Positions 53,196-60,910 of a DNA stretch of 64,000 nt are shown here, piece by piece (position 1 is the first letter of the stretch; each line of letters starts with the position of its first letter). Under the pieces are notes generated by a model, which saw only the letters and a list, made by a program, of their open reading frames with translations, was not told the origin of the DNA and did not search any database. This stretch comes from Paraktedonobacter sp039923935 (GTDB lineage Bacteria; Chloroflexota; Ktedonobacteria; Ktedonobacterales; Ktedonobacteraceae): assembly GCA_039923935.1 (NCBI GenBank), contig JBDTBU010000248.1:1-64000 (forward strand), in the 5' to 3' direction. The translations under genes and the position numbers were made by a program.

Positions 53196-53591
53196 ATGGC
53201 AGCAACTTCAACTGAAAAAAGTACGCCTGTTGTTGGTAAGGACGAACTGATCCATCAGATCGCCGCCAAGGCCGGTATGAATCTTAAAGAGACAAGCAAG
53301 ATTATTGATGCATTCACCGAGGTTGTACGCGAAGATGTGTCCAAAGGTCAGGAAGTGCGTCTAATGGGTTTTGGTACCTGGAATCTGCGCAATGTCGCAT
53401 CGCGCCGCGTCAAATCCATTCGCGGGGGCAACCAGATCACCATTCCAGCTCGTAAGCGTGTTGGCTTCTCAGTGGGCGCGGTGCTCTCACAAGCCGCTCA
53501 GCCCCACAAGGCCAAGGCCACCAGCACTGTCGGTGCAACTGCAACGACGGCAAGGCCCAATGCGCTTTCGAAAGAGGCCCATAAGCGATAA
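53196..53591 (+). CDS. HU-family DNA-binding protein with basic tail
   Basis: A 131-residue histone-like protein. Residues ~10-100 are an HU/IHF fold: VGKDELIHQIAAKAGMNLKE, TSKIIDAFTEVVREDVSKGQ, EVRLMGFGTWNLRNVASRRV and NQITIPARKRVGFSVGAV. The arm that intercalates in the minor groove (RRVKSIRGGNQITIPA) is intact, though the usual Pro lies later than normal. A ~35-residue Ala/Thr/Lys-rich tail (HKAKATSTVGATATTARPNA) is added, as in actinobacterial or Chloroflexi HUs. ATG 53196 is 13 nt from AAGGAG; a GTG at 53166 is in frame but would overlap the ribosome site. It ends at a hairpin terminator. Confidence 0.9.
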   Translation: MAATSTEKSTPVVGKDELIHQIAAKAGMNLKETSKIIDAFTEVVREDVSKGQEVRLMGFGTWNLRNVASRRVKSIRGGNQITIPARKRVGFSVGAVLSQAAQPHKAKATSTVGATATTARPNALSKEAHKR

Positions 53592-53717
53592 TCTGTGGCA
53601 ATTGAAATATGACCGCCTGCCACACAGGGAAGAAGAGAGCCTCTCGTTCTCCTGGCTGGCGGCCATATCTCAAGCAACAACAGTTTCTACGGTCTATTGT
53701 CAATGGTTTTGTGGAAG

Positions 53718-53773
53718 CCCCTGGAGCAAAGTGTCTGGACTCAGATGCATAGAAAACCAGGGGTCTCTTTTTG
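53718..53773 (+). terminator. Probable terminator after the HU gene
   Basis: CCCCTGG (53718-53724) pairs with CCAGGGG (53757-53763), loop 32 nt, followed by TCTCTTTTT. It lies between HU and the convergent membrane-protein gene. Confidence 0.5.
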
Positions 53774-53797
53774 CGTTACCTCATTGCTCATGATCTC

Positions 53798-54562
53798 TCA
53801 TTGCCCATGCGCTGAAAGATATGTAGCGGCATCCTGGCGTTCCTGTGGCGTGGGTGCGCGAAAGCTTCCCTGATCGTTGATAAAGATAATCCAGGAAGAC
53901 TGGAAGAAGACCAGCATATCAGGCTTATGATCCCCATTCACGTCGGCAAACTCCAGCGTCACTGGGGTCTTGTCTGCGTCGGGACCGAAAAGCTGCGGGC
54001 CAAGGTAAATGCGTGCGTGCGTGCCATCACCGCCGGGAAACTCGATGATTTCAAGGTGCCCATGCAGATTGGTTGCCAAAAAGTGACTGGGGTTGTTCAC
54101 TGCATCGTTATGCCCCACTACGGCGTCCATCTGATAGGTACGGGGATAACTATAGTGTATATCATTCATGGTATCGTTCAACCAGTTCAGGCCCGCGCTC
54201 AATAGCGTCCAGAGCACCAACGTGGCTAGCATTCCCAGACCCAGTACAAGCAGTGGATGTGCCCGCCAACCAGTCCTACGTCGCGCTGGGGGCTGTGTAG
54301 TCGTTCTGGGTGTGGGATTGCTCTGCCCGCTTCGTGTGGGAACATTGGGTGTACGTTGCGGATTGGACTTGGGTACAACATCTCCTCGTTGCCACTCGTG
54401 GACCCGTTCGTCGTCAGCGGATTTAGGATGGGTACGCGAAGCACGCTGCACAACGGGGTGCGTCGCGGTGGTCACAATACTCTGTTTGGGTGCACCAGCA
54501 AGTGGCCGATGGCGCAAGGTGCTACGTGGTGACTGTGTGTCGTTTGCTTCTAATACTGGCAT
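53798..54562 (-). CDS. Membrane-anchored protein with VCBS/FG-GAP-like segment
   Basis: A 254-residue protein of unknown function. Residues 1-~100 are low-complexity, rich in Pro, Arg, Thr and Gln (RTTTQPPARRRTGW), hence disordered and cytoplasmic. One membrane helix follows (LLVLGLGMLATLVLWTLLSA). The extracellular C-terminal ~120 residues carry one FG-GAP/VCBS-like calcium-binding pattern, VTLEFADVNGDHKPDMLVFF, preceded by IIEFPGGDGTHARIYLGPQL. This may be a small cell-surface beta-propeller blade domain. ATG 54562 is supported by an AAGGAG site; the frame extends to 54661 without good start signals. It converges with HU across a terminator. Confidence 0.75.
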   Translation of the reverse strand: MPVLEANDTQSPRSTLRHRPLAGAPKQSIVTTATHPVVQRASRTHPKSADDERVHEWQRGDVVPKSNPQRTPNVPTRSGQSNPTPRTTTQPPARRRTGWRAHPLLVLGLGMLATLVLWTLLSAGLNWLNDTMNDIHYSYPRTYQMDAVVGHNDAVNNPSHFLATNLHGHLEIIEFPGGDGTHARIYLGPQLFGPDADKTPVTLEFADVNGDHKPDMLVFFQSSWIIFINDQGSFRAPTPQERQDAATYLSAHGQ

Positions 54563-54898
54563 GTGCGGCACTCCTTTTGTATAATAACAACATCCAATTG
54601 TTGAAATACCAGCAGCACTTGAGCTTGTATCAGTGACACGTACAAAAATCTCTGGTTTCATGGTACATACGTTCCATTCATAAGATCAGTCGAATAAAAC
54701 GTATTCTACCATTGTTTTATTGAAATCAATAGCTTTGAGAAGTTGGTATAGCCAGAAAAGGCCATAACAGGCAGCAGAAGCAGCCTATTACGCTGGCAAA
54801 CCACATGAAAAGCGAGGAATCCTGGGATTTTTCGTAGGTGAACGTCTGCGTTGTGACCTTCTTAGTATAGCATACGCAGGCGTCCATTTGCTAGGGGA
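54563..54898. other. Intergenic stretch upstream of the membrane-protein gene
   Basis: 336 bp between two minus-strand genes. It is A+T-rich around 54680-54740, where minus-strand TTGATT and GAATAC hexamers 17 bp apart could form a promoter. No gene or strong hairpin seen. Confidence 0.35.
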
Positions 54899-55849
54899 CT
54901 ACAAGAAATCTTTGCGTTCCAACACAGCTTGCAGGTCCGCTGGTAGGGGAGATTCGAATGTAAGCGGCGTGGCAGTGATTGGGTGCGCAAATTGCAACTG
55001 CGAGGCATGTAAGAATTGGCGTTTGAGGCTCGAACCACGGATCACGTTCCCGGAACCATAGGTTGGATCGCCGACGACGGGATGGCCGATAGCCTTAAGG
55101 TGCACACGAATCTGATGGGTGCGCCCGGTTTCAAGTTGGATACGCAGTAAGGTATGGCGGGCAAAACGCTCTAGCACGCGAAAATGGGTACGGGCTTCAC
55201 GACTGCCGATTGCAGTAATTGTCATTTGCTGGCGGTGGCGCGGATCACGGCCAATGGGCGCGTCGATGCTGCCCTGATCGAGCGAAATCACGCCTTCCAC
55301 TAGGGCGGTATAGTGTTTGATTACCTCGTGGCGCTGTATCTGCCCGACCAGCGCGGCCTGAGCACGCACGTTTTTCGCGACGATAATCAAGCCAGAGGTA
55401 TCGCGATCCAGACGGTGTACAATGCCAGGACGATGATCTGTGTCGGACGTTTGCAACTCAGGATAGTAGGCCAGCAGAGCATTGACTAGCGTATCTTCGG
55501 AGTGGCCCGGCGCGGGATGCACGACCATACCAGGCGCTTTATTAATCACGAGCATATCCGCGTCCTCATAGACAATATCCAGCGGCAAGGCTCGTGGCTT
55601 GACCCGGTTTATGGGTGCAGCGGACGTTGTGGTCACGATCAGCACCTCATCGCCAGTGCGTAGGGCATAGCTTGGCTTGCTAGAGCGTTCGTTTACCTGG
55701 ATTGCGCCTTCGCTAATTAACTGCTGAATATGTGTACGTGACAGTTCTGTCAGCCGACTTGTCAGATAGCGATCTAGACGCTGACCCACTTCTGTTGGTT
55801 CAATGGCGAGTGGCTGGCCGAGTAAGGATGTCAGTTCAGGGTTGTGCAT
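54899..55849 (-). CDS. rluD: Ribosomal large subunit pseudouridine synthase, RluD family
   Basis: A 316-residue enzyme converting uridines of 23S rRNA (helix 69 in E. coli) to pseudouridine. N-terminal S4 domain: GQRLDRYLTSRLTELSRTHI, QQLISEGAIQVNERSSKPSY. The catalytic motif is RPGIVHRLDRDTSGLIIVAK with the nucleophilic Asp in HRLDRDTSG. Later motifs ETGRTHQIRVHLKAIGHPVV and GDPTYG are complete. The ATG at 55849 (MHNPEL) overlaps the lspA end by 14 bp, so it is cotranscribed with and probably translationally coupled to lspA. The dksA-like/lspA/rluD order is common in several phyla. The upstream extension to 55945 lies wholly inside lspA. Confidence 0.94.
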   Translation of the reverse strand: MHNPELTSLLGQPLAIEPTEVGQRLDRYLTSRLTELSRTHIQQLISEGAIQVNERSSKPSYALRTGDEVLIVTTTSAAPINRVKPRALPLDIVYEDADMLVINKAPGMVVHPAPGHSEDTLVNALLAYYPELQTSDTDHRPGIVHRLDRDTSGLIIVAKNVRAQAALVGQIQRHEVIKHYTALVEGVISLDQGSIDAPIGRDPRHRQQMTITAIGSREARTHFRVLERFARHTLLRIQLETGRTHQIRVHLKAIGHPVVGDPTYGSGNVIRGSSLKRQFLHASQLQFAHPITATPLTFESPLPADLQAVLERKDFL

Positions 55850-56450
55850 CTTGTTCCTGTCCACGAGTTGATAATAGCTCGTCTTGTGTGGTTGATTTGG
55901 TCTCGATTGGTTGATTGGGTGCCTCAACTTTGCCGCGTGCGCCACTAAACAGCAGCGTCACAAACAGCAGAGCCACGCCAACGGAGATTGCAGCATCGGC
56001 AATATTAAAAATGGCAAAACTAAAGTTGGCCTGCGGGATCTGAAACCAGATAAAATCTACCACCGAACCATGCAGAAATCTATCCAATAGATTCCCGGCT
56101 GCTCCGCCAATAATCAAGCCAAAAATAAGCTTATAGAGGAGTGGCCCGGAATTGAGCATACGCACGTAGAGATATGCAATGATCGCAACTGCGAGCGTAA
56201 TCAGCACAATCAGTATGGGACCATTCGTATTGAACATACTGAACGCGGCCCCACTGTTGGTAATATAGTAAAGCATGAGATACTGCCCAATCAGTGAAAT
56301 CCTTGGGCCAATTTCTGGTGGTCCCAGATGGCTTACCACAAGGGATTTGGTCCACTGGTCGATCACAATGGTAATAATGGCAGTCAATAATGCAAAAGCA
56401 TCATAGATACGAGCACGCCTGGCTATCACGCTATTCTCCTGGTCGCGCAA
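55836..56450 (-). CDS. lspA: Lipoprotein signal peptidase (signal peptidase II)
   Basis: Membrane aspartyl protease that removes the signal peptide of lipid-modified prolipoproteins. 204 residues with four membrane helices: LLTAIITIVIDQWTKSLVVS, YITNSGAAFSMF, LIVLITLAVAIIAYLYVRML and a last helix ISVGVALLFVTLLFSG. The conserved signatures are present: IDQWTK, the NSGAAFS box, GGAAGNLLDRFLHGSVVDFI with the first catalytic Asp, and FAIFNIADAAISVG with the second. A ~40-residue hydrophilic C-terminal tail (KSTTQDELLSTRGQEQ) is an addition. It overlaps rluD by 14 bp. Confidence 0.95.
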   Translation of the reverse strand: MRDQENSVIARRARIYDAFALLTAIITIVIDQWTKSLVVSHLGPPEIGPRISLIGQYLMLYYITNSGAAFSMFNTNGPILIVLITLAVAIIAYLYVRMLNSGPLLYKLIFGLIIGGAAGNLLDRFLHGSVVDFIWFQIPQANFSFAIFNIADAAISVGVALLFVTLLFSGARGKVEAPNQPIETKSTTQDELLSTRGQEQDAQP

Positions 56451-56570
56451 AGTGAACCCCCGATTTCAGTCGTGAGGAAGAAACTGCGCGGCTTCTTTCT
56501 TAGTGGTACGTACGTGGCTCTATTCTACGCTATATTCTCCAGATTTGAAAGGCGTATAGCAGGTTTGGGT

Positions 56571-56996
56571 CTAATAAAAGGCTCGCGGCGTGCCATAGAC
56601 CTCTTCGCGGCTGAGATTGATTTGTTCTAGGCGCTCCTCACACGGCACACAGCGATCTGCCCAGGGAATCACCTCCAGGCGTCGCACCGGGATCGGTTTC
56701 GCACAGTGTGGACATACCCCATACGTGCCCTCTGCCAGCCGCGTGAGTGCACGGTCCACCAGCGTGAGCAAGGATTGTTGGTTGACCATCAAAGACTGCT
56801 CATCCTGAATTTCCGAGAAATCGGTGGCGATATCCCCTAAGTCTCGCGGCCCTTCGTTCGCCTCGATAGACGAGACGAGCGTCGGATGGGCCTCGGTTAA
56901 CCCAACCATGCTCTGCTCTAACTCGGCCTTTTTCGTTTCCAAACGGCTTTTCTGTTTTCCTAGATCCAGTTTTGGCTGTTTCTGATCGATATTCAT
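56571..56996 (-). CDS. TraR/DksA-type zinc-finger protein
   Basis: A 141-residue protein with a coiled-coil N-terminus (LGKQKSRLETKKAELEQSMV) and a C4 zinc finger: YGVCPHCAKPIPVRRLEVIP then DRCVPCEERL. This is the DksA/TraR/YocK layout. The tip of the coiled coil, where DksA has two aspartates that reach the RNA polymerase active site, here reads PRDLGDIATDFSEIQ, with several acidic residues. It may bind RNA polymerase secondary channel, but the YocK/TraR-like branch is poorly known. It heads the lspA-rluD cluster by position (120 bp upstream), perhaps with its own promoter. Confidence 0.87.
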   Translation of the reverse strand: MNIDQKQPKLDLGKQKSRLETKKAELEQSMVGLTEAHPTLVSSIEANEGPRDLGDIATDFSEIQDEQSLMVNQQSLLTLVDRALTRLAEGTYGVCPHCAKPIPVRRLEVIPWADRCVPCEERLEQINLSREEVYGTPRAFY

Positions 56997-57267
56997 ACAA
57001 ACATATCCTTTCTCACTCCATGCGAACGCCTATGTATGGAAATGGGAGAACTTTTTGGCATCCAAATACTCACCCATTTTGCACGTAGACTTGAAAAAAC
57101 TTCTGTGAGGTATACACGAATGACACAGGGGTTACGCCTCATACTCTGGCTGAGAAAAAGGATGCGGACGTGAATGAGGAGAAGACCCGACAATAACAAT
57201 GCAAACGATATGAGCATAGGGATGTTGGATAGGTTTGCGCAGTTCTTTGGAGCTACAATCTAAGGCG

Positions 57268-57411
57268 TTCTCTTCCACCATAATCATAGCACAATTGTCA
57301 ACCCTGCATATCGTTGTGCTGAAGGATGGTCGCATCGAGGACGAAGGCAAGCTGGAAGTGTTGTTGGAACGCTGTGAGGAGATGCGTAGATTGTGGCATG
57401 GGGAGAAATAA
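57268..57411 (+). pseudogene. ABC exporter ATPase C-terminal remnant
   Basis: The plus strand reads FSSTIIIAQLSTLHIVVLKD then GRIEDEGKLEVLLERCEEM and RRLWHGEK-stop. This is the H-loop to C-terminus of an ABC transporter ATPase/permease, in which the usual RLSTxRHADRI is shortened, so even the remnant has a small deletion. No upstream coding part exists. It is 270 bp after the dksA-like gene start, in otherwise gene-free DNA (56997-57267 shows nothing). Confidence 0.68.
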
Positions 57412-57417
57412 TCAAGG

Positions 57418-57456
57418 ATGGTGGTATTGGACGAATAAAGCATCCAACACCACCAT
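57418..57456. terminator. Hairpin between the ABC remnant and DUF3224 gene
   Basis: ATGGTGGTATTGGA (57418-57431) against TCCAACACCACCAT (57443-57456), 14 bp with one mismatch and an 11-nt loop. It lies between convergent ends and may terminate transcription from either side. Confidence 0.5.
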
Positions 57457-57473
57457 TCTCAAACTACACAGTT

Positions 57474-57869
57474 CTAGCTCACAATTTCATAATCGAGGGC
57501 AAAAACGGTTTCCCCATCGCCACCACAACTCCCACTGCCAAGCAACCCGCTCAAAGCGCCCGTTGCAGAACCAGGCACGACAGTTACAGTATCCTTGACA
57601 GCACCCCCCTCGTATGTGCCGTTGTGTTGGAGTACGAAGTTGCCTGAATGCTCACCCAGGCGACCTGTCATCTGCTCGTAGCCAATAAAGTACGCAATGT
57701 TATTGCTGGAATAGCACATCAAATAGGCTATACTCCCCTCACCTTCAAAATCTCCGTGATATGTGTAAACCACATCGGCGCGTGTGTGTTTAGGTTGACC
57801 CTCGATCTCACTATAGGGTTTTTCATCCCAACTCTTTACCTCGAAGCTGCCTGTTGCGTGTGTCTTCAT
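57474..57869 (-). CDS. DUF3224 domain protein
   Basis: A 131-residue protein of the DUF3224 family, a small eight-stranded barrel related to allene-oxide-cyclase-like folds. Signature: THATGSFEVKSWDEKPYSEI, VYTYHGDFEGEGSIAYLMCY, YFIGYEQMTGRLGEHSGNFV, LQHNGTYEGGAVKDTVTVVP and GSATGALSGLLGSGSC. The family role is unknown; members are often next to AraC or other regulators, as here. The ATG at 57869 is preferred because it starts the conserved sequence and a GGGAG site precedes it. It is divergent from the AraC-type gene, starts 165 bp apart, and so may be its target. Confidence 0.88.
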   Translation of the reverse strand: MKTHATGSFEVKSWDEKPYSEIEGQPKHTRADVVYTYHGDFEGEGSIAYLMCYSSNNIAYFIGYEQMTGRLGEHSGNFVLQHNGTYEGGAVKDTVTVVPGSATGALSGLLGSGSCGGDGETVFALDYEIVS

Positions 57870-58033
57870 ATTTTTTCTCCCTAGCAATTCTTGTGTTCCG
57901 ACTACGAGTGTATTCACGGCTTGATACTCTGTATGATAGCATGGAACGGCCTAAATCTATTGTAAAAACGCGACATTCTTGGAATTTTTGTGCTATCATA
58001 GGGAATGTATTATCCAGCTATGCAGAGGCAAAA

Positions 58034-58849
58034 ATGATTACATCCAATGTCGGGGAACCCAGAGGTATCTTGAATCCCACCACAGGGAAAACAAAGTTCC
58101 ATCTTTCACTGCACGCGCCAGTAGCGGATCTCCATGCCTTTATCGAGCATTATTGGATTGTCAGTTGGGATCTACGCGGCCAGGAACCCTACCTTTCGGA
58201 GACGCTTCCCCATCCTTGTGTCCATCTGGTGATTGAGCAAGACCAATCCCGCATTGTGGGCGTCATGAGAGGTAAGTTTTCCCAACTCCTGACTGATACA
58301 GGCCGAGTTTTTGGCGCGAAATTTCGACCTGGCGCTTTTTATCCTTTTGCAAAAACGCCAGTTTCCCTGTTCACTGATACCTCAACGCAGCTCTGCGAGG
58401 TCTTTGGTACAGAAAGCACCACGCTAGAAAAGATGCTGCTTTCGCAAGACAACGAAGAGGCAATGGTCAAACTGATGGAGGATTTCCTGCGTGCAAGGTT
58501 GCCAGAGGAAGATGAAAATGTAGGGGTCATTCGCCAGATTGTCGATCAGATCATCGCAGACCGCGAGATCACCAAAGTAGACAGTCTGGTGAGCCAGCTC
58601 AACATTACGAAACGAACGCTGCAACGGCTCTTTAGCCAATATGTCGGTGTCAGTCCAAAGTGGGTTATTCAGCGTTATCGACTCCACGAAGTCGCCGAAA
58701 GAGTAGCTAGCGGCGAAGTCATCGATTGGCCGAAGCTGGCCCTGGAACTTGGCTATTTCGATCAGGCACACTTTATCAAAGACTTCAAAACCATCGTTGG
58801 GAAAGCTCCAGCAACATATGCTAGGCAAAGTGATTTGGATTGTTTCTAG
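58034..58849 (+). CDS. AraC-family transcriptional regulator
   Basis: A 271-residue regulator. The N-terminal ~150 residues are a DUF6597-like domain (ADLHAFIEHYWIVSWDLRGQ, LPHPCVHLVIEQDQSRIVGV, GRVFGAKFRPGAFYPF), a presumed ligand-sensing part. The C-terminal AraC domain has two helix-turn-helix motifs: VDSLVSQLNITKRTLQRLFS and WPKLALELGYFDQAHFIKDF, with the conserved VGKAPATYAR after. ATG 58034 lies 8 nt after GAGGC; the open frame begins earlier at 57854, but that part crosses into the divergent gene. It likely regulates itself and the DUF3224 gene; the effector is unknown. Confidence 0.9.
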   Translation: MITSNVGEPRGILNPTTGKTKFHLSLHAPVADLHAFIEHYWIVSWDLRGQEPYLSETLPHPCVHLVIEQDQSRIVGVMRGKFSQLLTDTGRVFGAKFRPGAFYPFAKTPVSLFTDTSTQLCEVFGTESTTLEKMLLSQDNEEAMVKLMEDFLRARLPEEDENVGVIRQIVDQIIADREITKVDSLVSQLNITKRTLQRLFSQYVGVSPKWVIQRYRLHEVAERVASGEVIDWPKLALELGYFDQAHFIKDFKTIVGKAPATYARQSDLDCF

Positions 58850-58957
58850 CGCCGTGTTGCCTGTACTCGCTGGAACGTTTATAATAAGACTGGTACTCTA
58901 TCACATTGCGACCTCTCTCTTTTACATCACGAGGCCAGCAGATAGAGCAGGAGAAGT

Positions 58958-59134
58958 ATGAGCCAGAAATCCGATAAAAAGCAACCAGATTTCGATGAAG
59001 AGGAGTACAGTGATATGGAACTCCTGGAGATACTCGAAAGTGTCCGCGAAGATATGGAAGAACTGGGAGTGACCACGCTGCAAGAGGTGATTGCCCGCAT
59101 TCAGGAACTGCATAAGCGGCTGGATGACAAGTAG
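58958..59134 (+). CDS. Small acidic coiled-coil protein (58 residues)
   Basis: A short gene starting with ATG 58958 behind an AGGAGA site and ending at TAG 59134. The product is very acidic: KKQPDFDEEEYSDMELLEIL, ESVREDMEELGVTTLQEVIA, RIQELHKRLDDK. Predicted as one or two helices with heptad leucines, thus an oligomerising or adaptor peptide. No family is recognised. Its reading frame and ribosome site look real, and a perfect 60-bp palindrome terminator lies 20 bp beyond its stop. It may be a regulatory partner of a larger protein. Confidence 0.65.
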   Translation: MSQKSDKKQPDFDEEEYSDMELLEILESVREDMEELGVTTLQEVIARIQELHKRLDDK

Positions 59135-59153
59135 CCATTCCGTCCCTTTATGG

Positions 59154-59213
59154 AAGGGTTGATGGGTGTACGTGTGGAAAATCGATTTTCCACACGTACA
59201 CCCATCAACCCTT
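59154..59213. terminator. Bidirectional terminator: 60-bp perfect palindrome
   Basis: 59154-59183 and 59184-59213 are exact inverted copies (30 bp each) with no spacer; the centre is AATCGATT. The arms begin AAGGGTTGATGG. It lies between the 58-residue gene and convergent livF, 9 bp from the livF stop. In RNA it would give a long stem with a TTTTCC-side run. Confidence 0.9.
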
Positions 59214-59222
59214 CTTATGGAA

Positions 59223-59942
59223 TTACGCGCCACCTAGATAGGCTTGACGAACCAGATCGTTGGTCAGCAGATTGGGAGCGGTATCGCTGAGCACGACTTT
59301 GCCGGTTTGCAACACATAGCCACGGTCAGCCATGCTAAGTGCCATTGAAGCGTTTTGCTCGACCAGTAGCACCGTCACACCCTCGTCGCGCACGCGTTTG
59401 ATGGTCTCGAAGACCGTTTCTACCAGGATTGGCGAAAGGCCCATTGATGGCTCATCCATACAGATCATGCGAGGACGGGACATCAGTGCGCGGCCCATAG
59501 CCAGCATCTGCTGTTCACCACCGGACATAGTGCCCGCGAACTGCTTGAGACGCTCTTTGAGGCGCGGGAAAACCTGGCAAACATGCTCTAGGTCGTGCTT
59601 AATCTCCGCCCGATTGTTACGCGTAAAAGCTCCCATCTCCAGGTTCTCTAAGACGCTCATACGCGGAAAAATGCGGCGTGCTTCGGGAACCAGGGCCATG
59701 CCCATGCGCACAATATCGCCGGGTAGAGACTTCTCGATACTTCTTCCATCAAATGTGACGGTCCCTTTTTTGGGGTGCATTAGGCCAAAGATGATCTTCA
59801 TGGTCGTTGTCTTGCCCGCTGCATTGGCACCCAGCAAGCAGACGATCTCACCAGCGTTGACCTCTAGAGAGACAGAATGCAGCACCTGGCTGGGGCCATA
59901 ATAGGCATCGACATCCTGGAGTTGCAATAGTGCTTCTGACAT
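59223..59942 (-). CDS. livF: Branched-chain amino acid ABC transporter ATPase LivF
   Basis: One of two ATPases of the high-affinity branched-chain amino acid (or related amide/urea) importer. 239 residues. Walker A is LLGANAAGKTTTMKII, signature TMSGGEQQMLAMGRALMSRP, Walker B PRMICMDEPSMGLSPILVET, H-loop region VLLVEQNASMALSMADRGYV. The DAYYGPSQVLHSVSLEV N-terminus and ARRIFPRMSVLENLEMGAF are typical LivF. It is the last gene of a four-gene operon (livH-M-G-F) and ends at the 60-bp palindrome. No substrate-binding protein gene is seen within the window. Confidence 0.95.
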   Translation of the reverse strand: MSEALLQLQDVDAYYGPSQVLHSVSLEVNAGEIVCLLGANAAGKTTTMKIIFGLMHPKKGTVTFDGRSIEKSLPGDIVRMGMALVPEARRIFPRMSVLENLEMGAFTRNNRAEIKHDLEHVCQVFPRLKERLKQFAGTMSGGEQQMLAMGRALMSRPRMICMDEPSMGLSPILVETVFETIKRVRDEGVTVLLVEQNASMALSMADRGYVLQTGKVVLSDTAPNLLTNDLVRQAYLGGA

Positions 59943-59957
59943 ACTTGACCTCTCTCT

Positions 59958-60869
59958 CTACTCGCTCTGTTTCTTACTGGTACGTTCACTGGCCTCAACC
60001 ATCGTCTCAAGCTGCCCATTGTCATCTGAAGATCCAGCTAGACTAGCCTCAAAAGCAGCAGCCGACTTACCCAGGTACGCCTCGATAACACGGGCGTCGC
60101 GGCGCACCTTTTCAGGCAAGCCTTCAGCGATCTTCCGCCCATAGTCGAGCACGATAATGCGGTCCGACATGCCCATTGTCACTGCGAGTTTATGCTCGAT
60201 CAAGAGGATAGTCAGGCCCAGATCATCGCGCAAACGTTGGATATACCCCACAGCTTCCAGCGTTTCGTACTCATTCATGCCAGCAGTTGGTTCATCGAGC
60301 AGGAGCAGCTTGGGTTCCGCAGCTAGTGCCCGCGCAATTTCGACGCGACGTTTCTGGGCATAGGAAAGATTGATCACATACTCATCCTGACGCTCCACCA
60401 GTTCAGAGCCGAAAAAGCTTAGCAGTTCCAGCGAGCGTTGGCGGGCAGCTTCCTCTTCACGACGCACATACGGCGGGCGGAAGATTGCACCGATAATAGA
60501 CGCCTTGAGCCGCGTATGACACCCAACCAGCACATTCTCTAAGACGGTCATATTATTAAACAGCCGAATATTCTGAAATGTGCGCGTAATCCCACGTTGC
60601 ACGATCACGTCGGGACTCAGACCAGCCAGAGAACGGCCTTCCATCAGTACTTGACCAGAGGAGACGCGATAAATACCAGTAATCAGGTTAAAAATGGTCG
60701 TTTTGCCTGCACCATTCGGGCCGATCACACTGATAATTTCTCCTGGCATAATGCGCAAATCGACATCCTGCACAGCGGCCAAACCGCCGAAATGCTTGGT
60801 CACATTGCGCAACTCTAACAGAGGCATGTCAGTTTGCTCGGCGTTCTCTTCTTCCTGTTTAACACTCAT
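59958..60869 (-). CDS. livG: Branched-chain amino acid ABC transporter ATPase LivG
   Basis: Second ATPase of the importer, 303 residues. LLELRNVTKHFGGLAAVQDV, Walker A VIGPNGAGKTTIFNLITGIY, the LivG-specific RGITRTFQNIRLFNNMTVLE, signature-region INLSYAQKRRVEIARALAAE (LSYAQ replaces LSGGQ, as is usual in this group), Walker B KLLLLDEPTAGMNEYETLEA, H-loop ILLIEHKLAVTMGMSDRIIV. The C-terminal ~45 residues are a hydrophilic tail rich in Ser, Glu and Asp, longer than in E. coli LivG. Its stop is 15 bp before livF, so the two are cotranscribed. Confidence 0.95.
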   Translation of the reverse strand: MSVKQEEENAEQTDMPLLELRNVTKHFGGLAAVQDVDLRIMPGEIISVIGPNGAGKTTIFNLITGIYRVSSGQVLMEGRSLAGLSPDVIVQRGITRTFQNIRLFNNMTVLENVLVGCHTRLKASIIGAIFRPPYVRREEEAARQRSLELLSFFGSELVERQDEYVINLSYAQKRRVEIARALAAEPKLLLLDEPTAGMNEYETLEAVGYIQRLRDDLGLTILLIEHKLAVTMGMSDRIIVLDYGRKIAEGLPEKVRRDARVIEAYLGKSAAAFEASLAGSSDDNGQLETMVEASERTSKKQSE

Positions 60870-60910
60870 AACACATCTCCTGTTGTTCTAGTGATCTTCG
60901 ACATGAGTAG

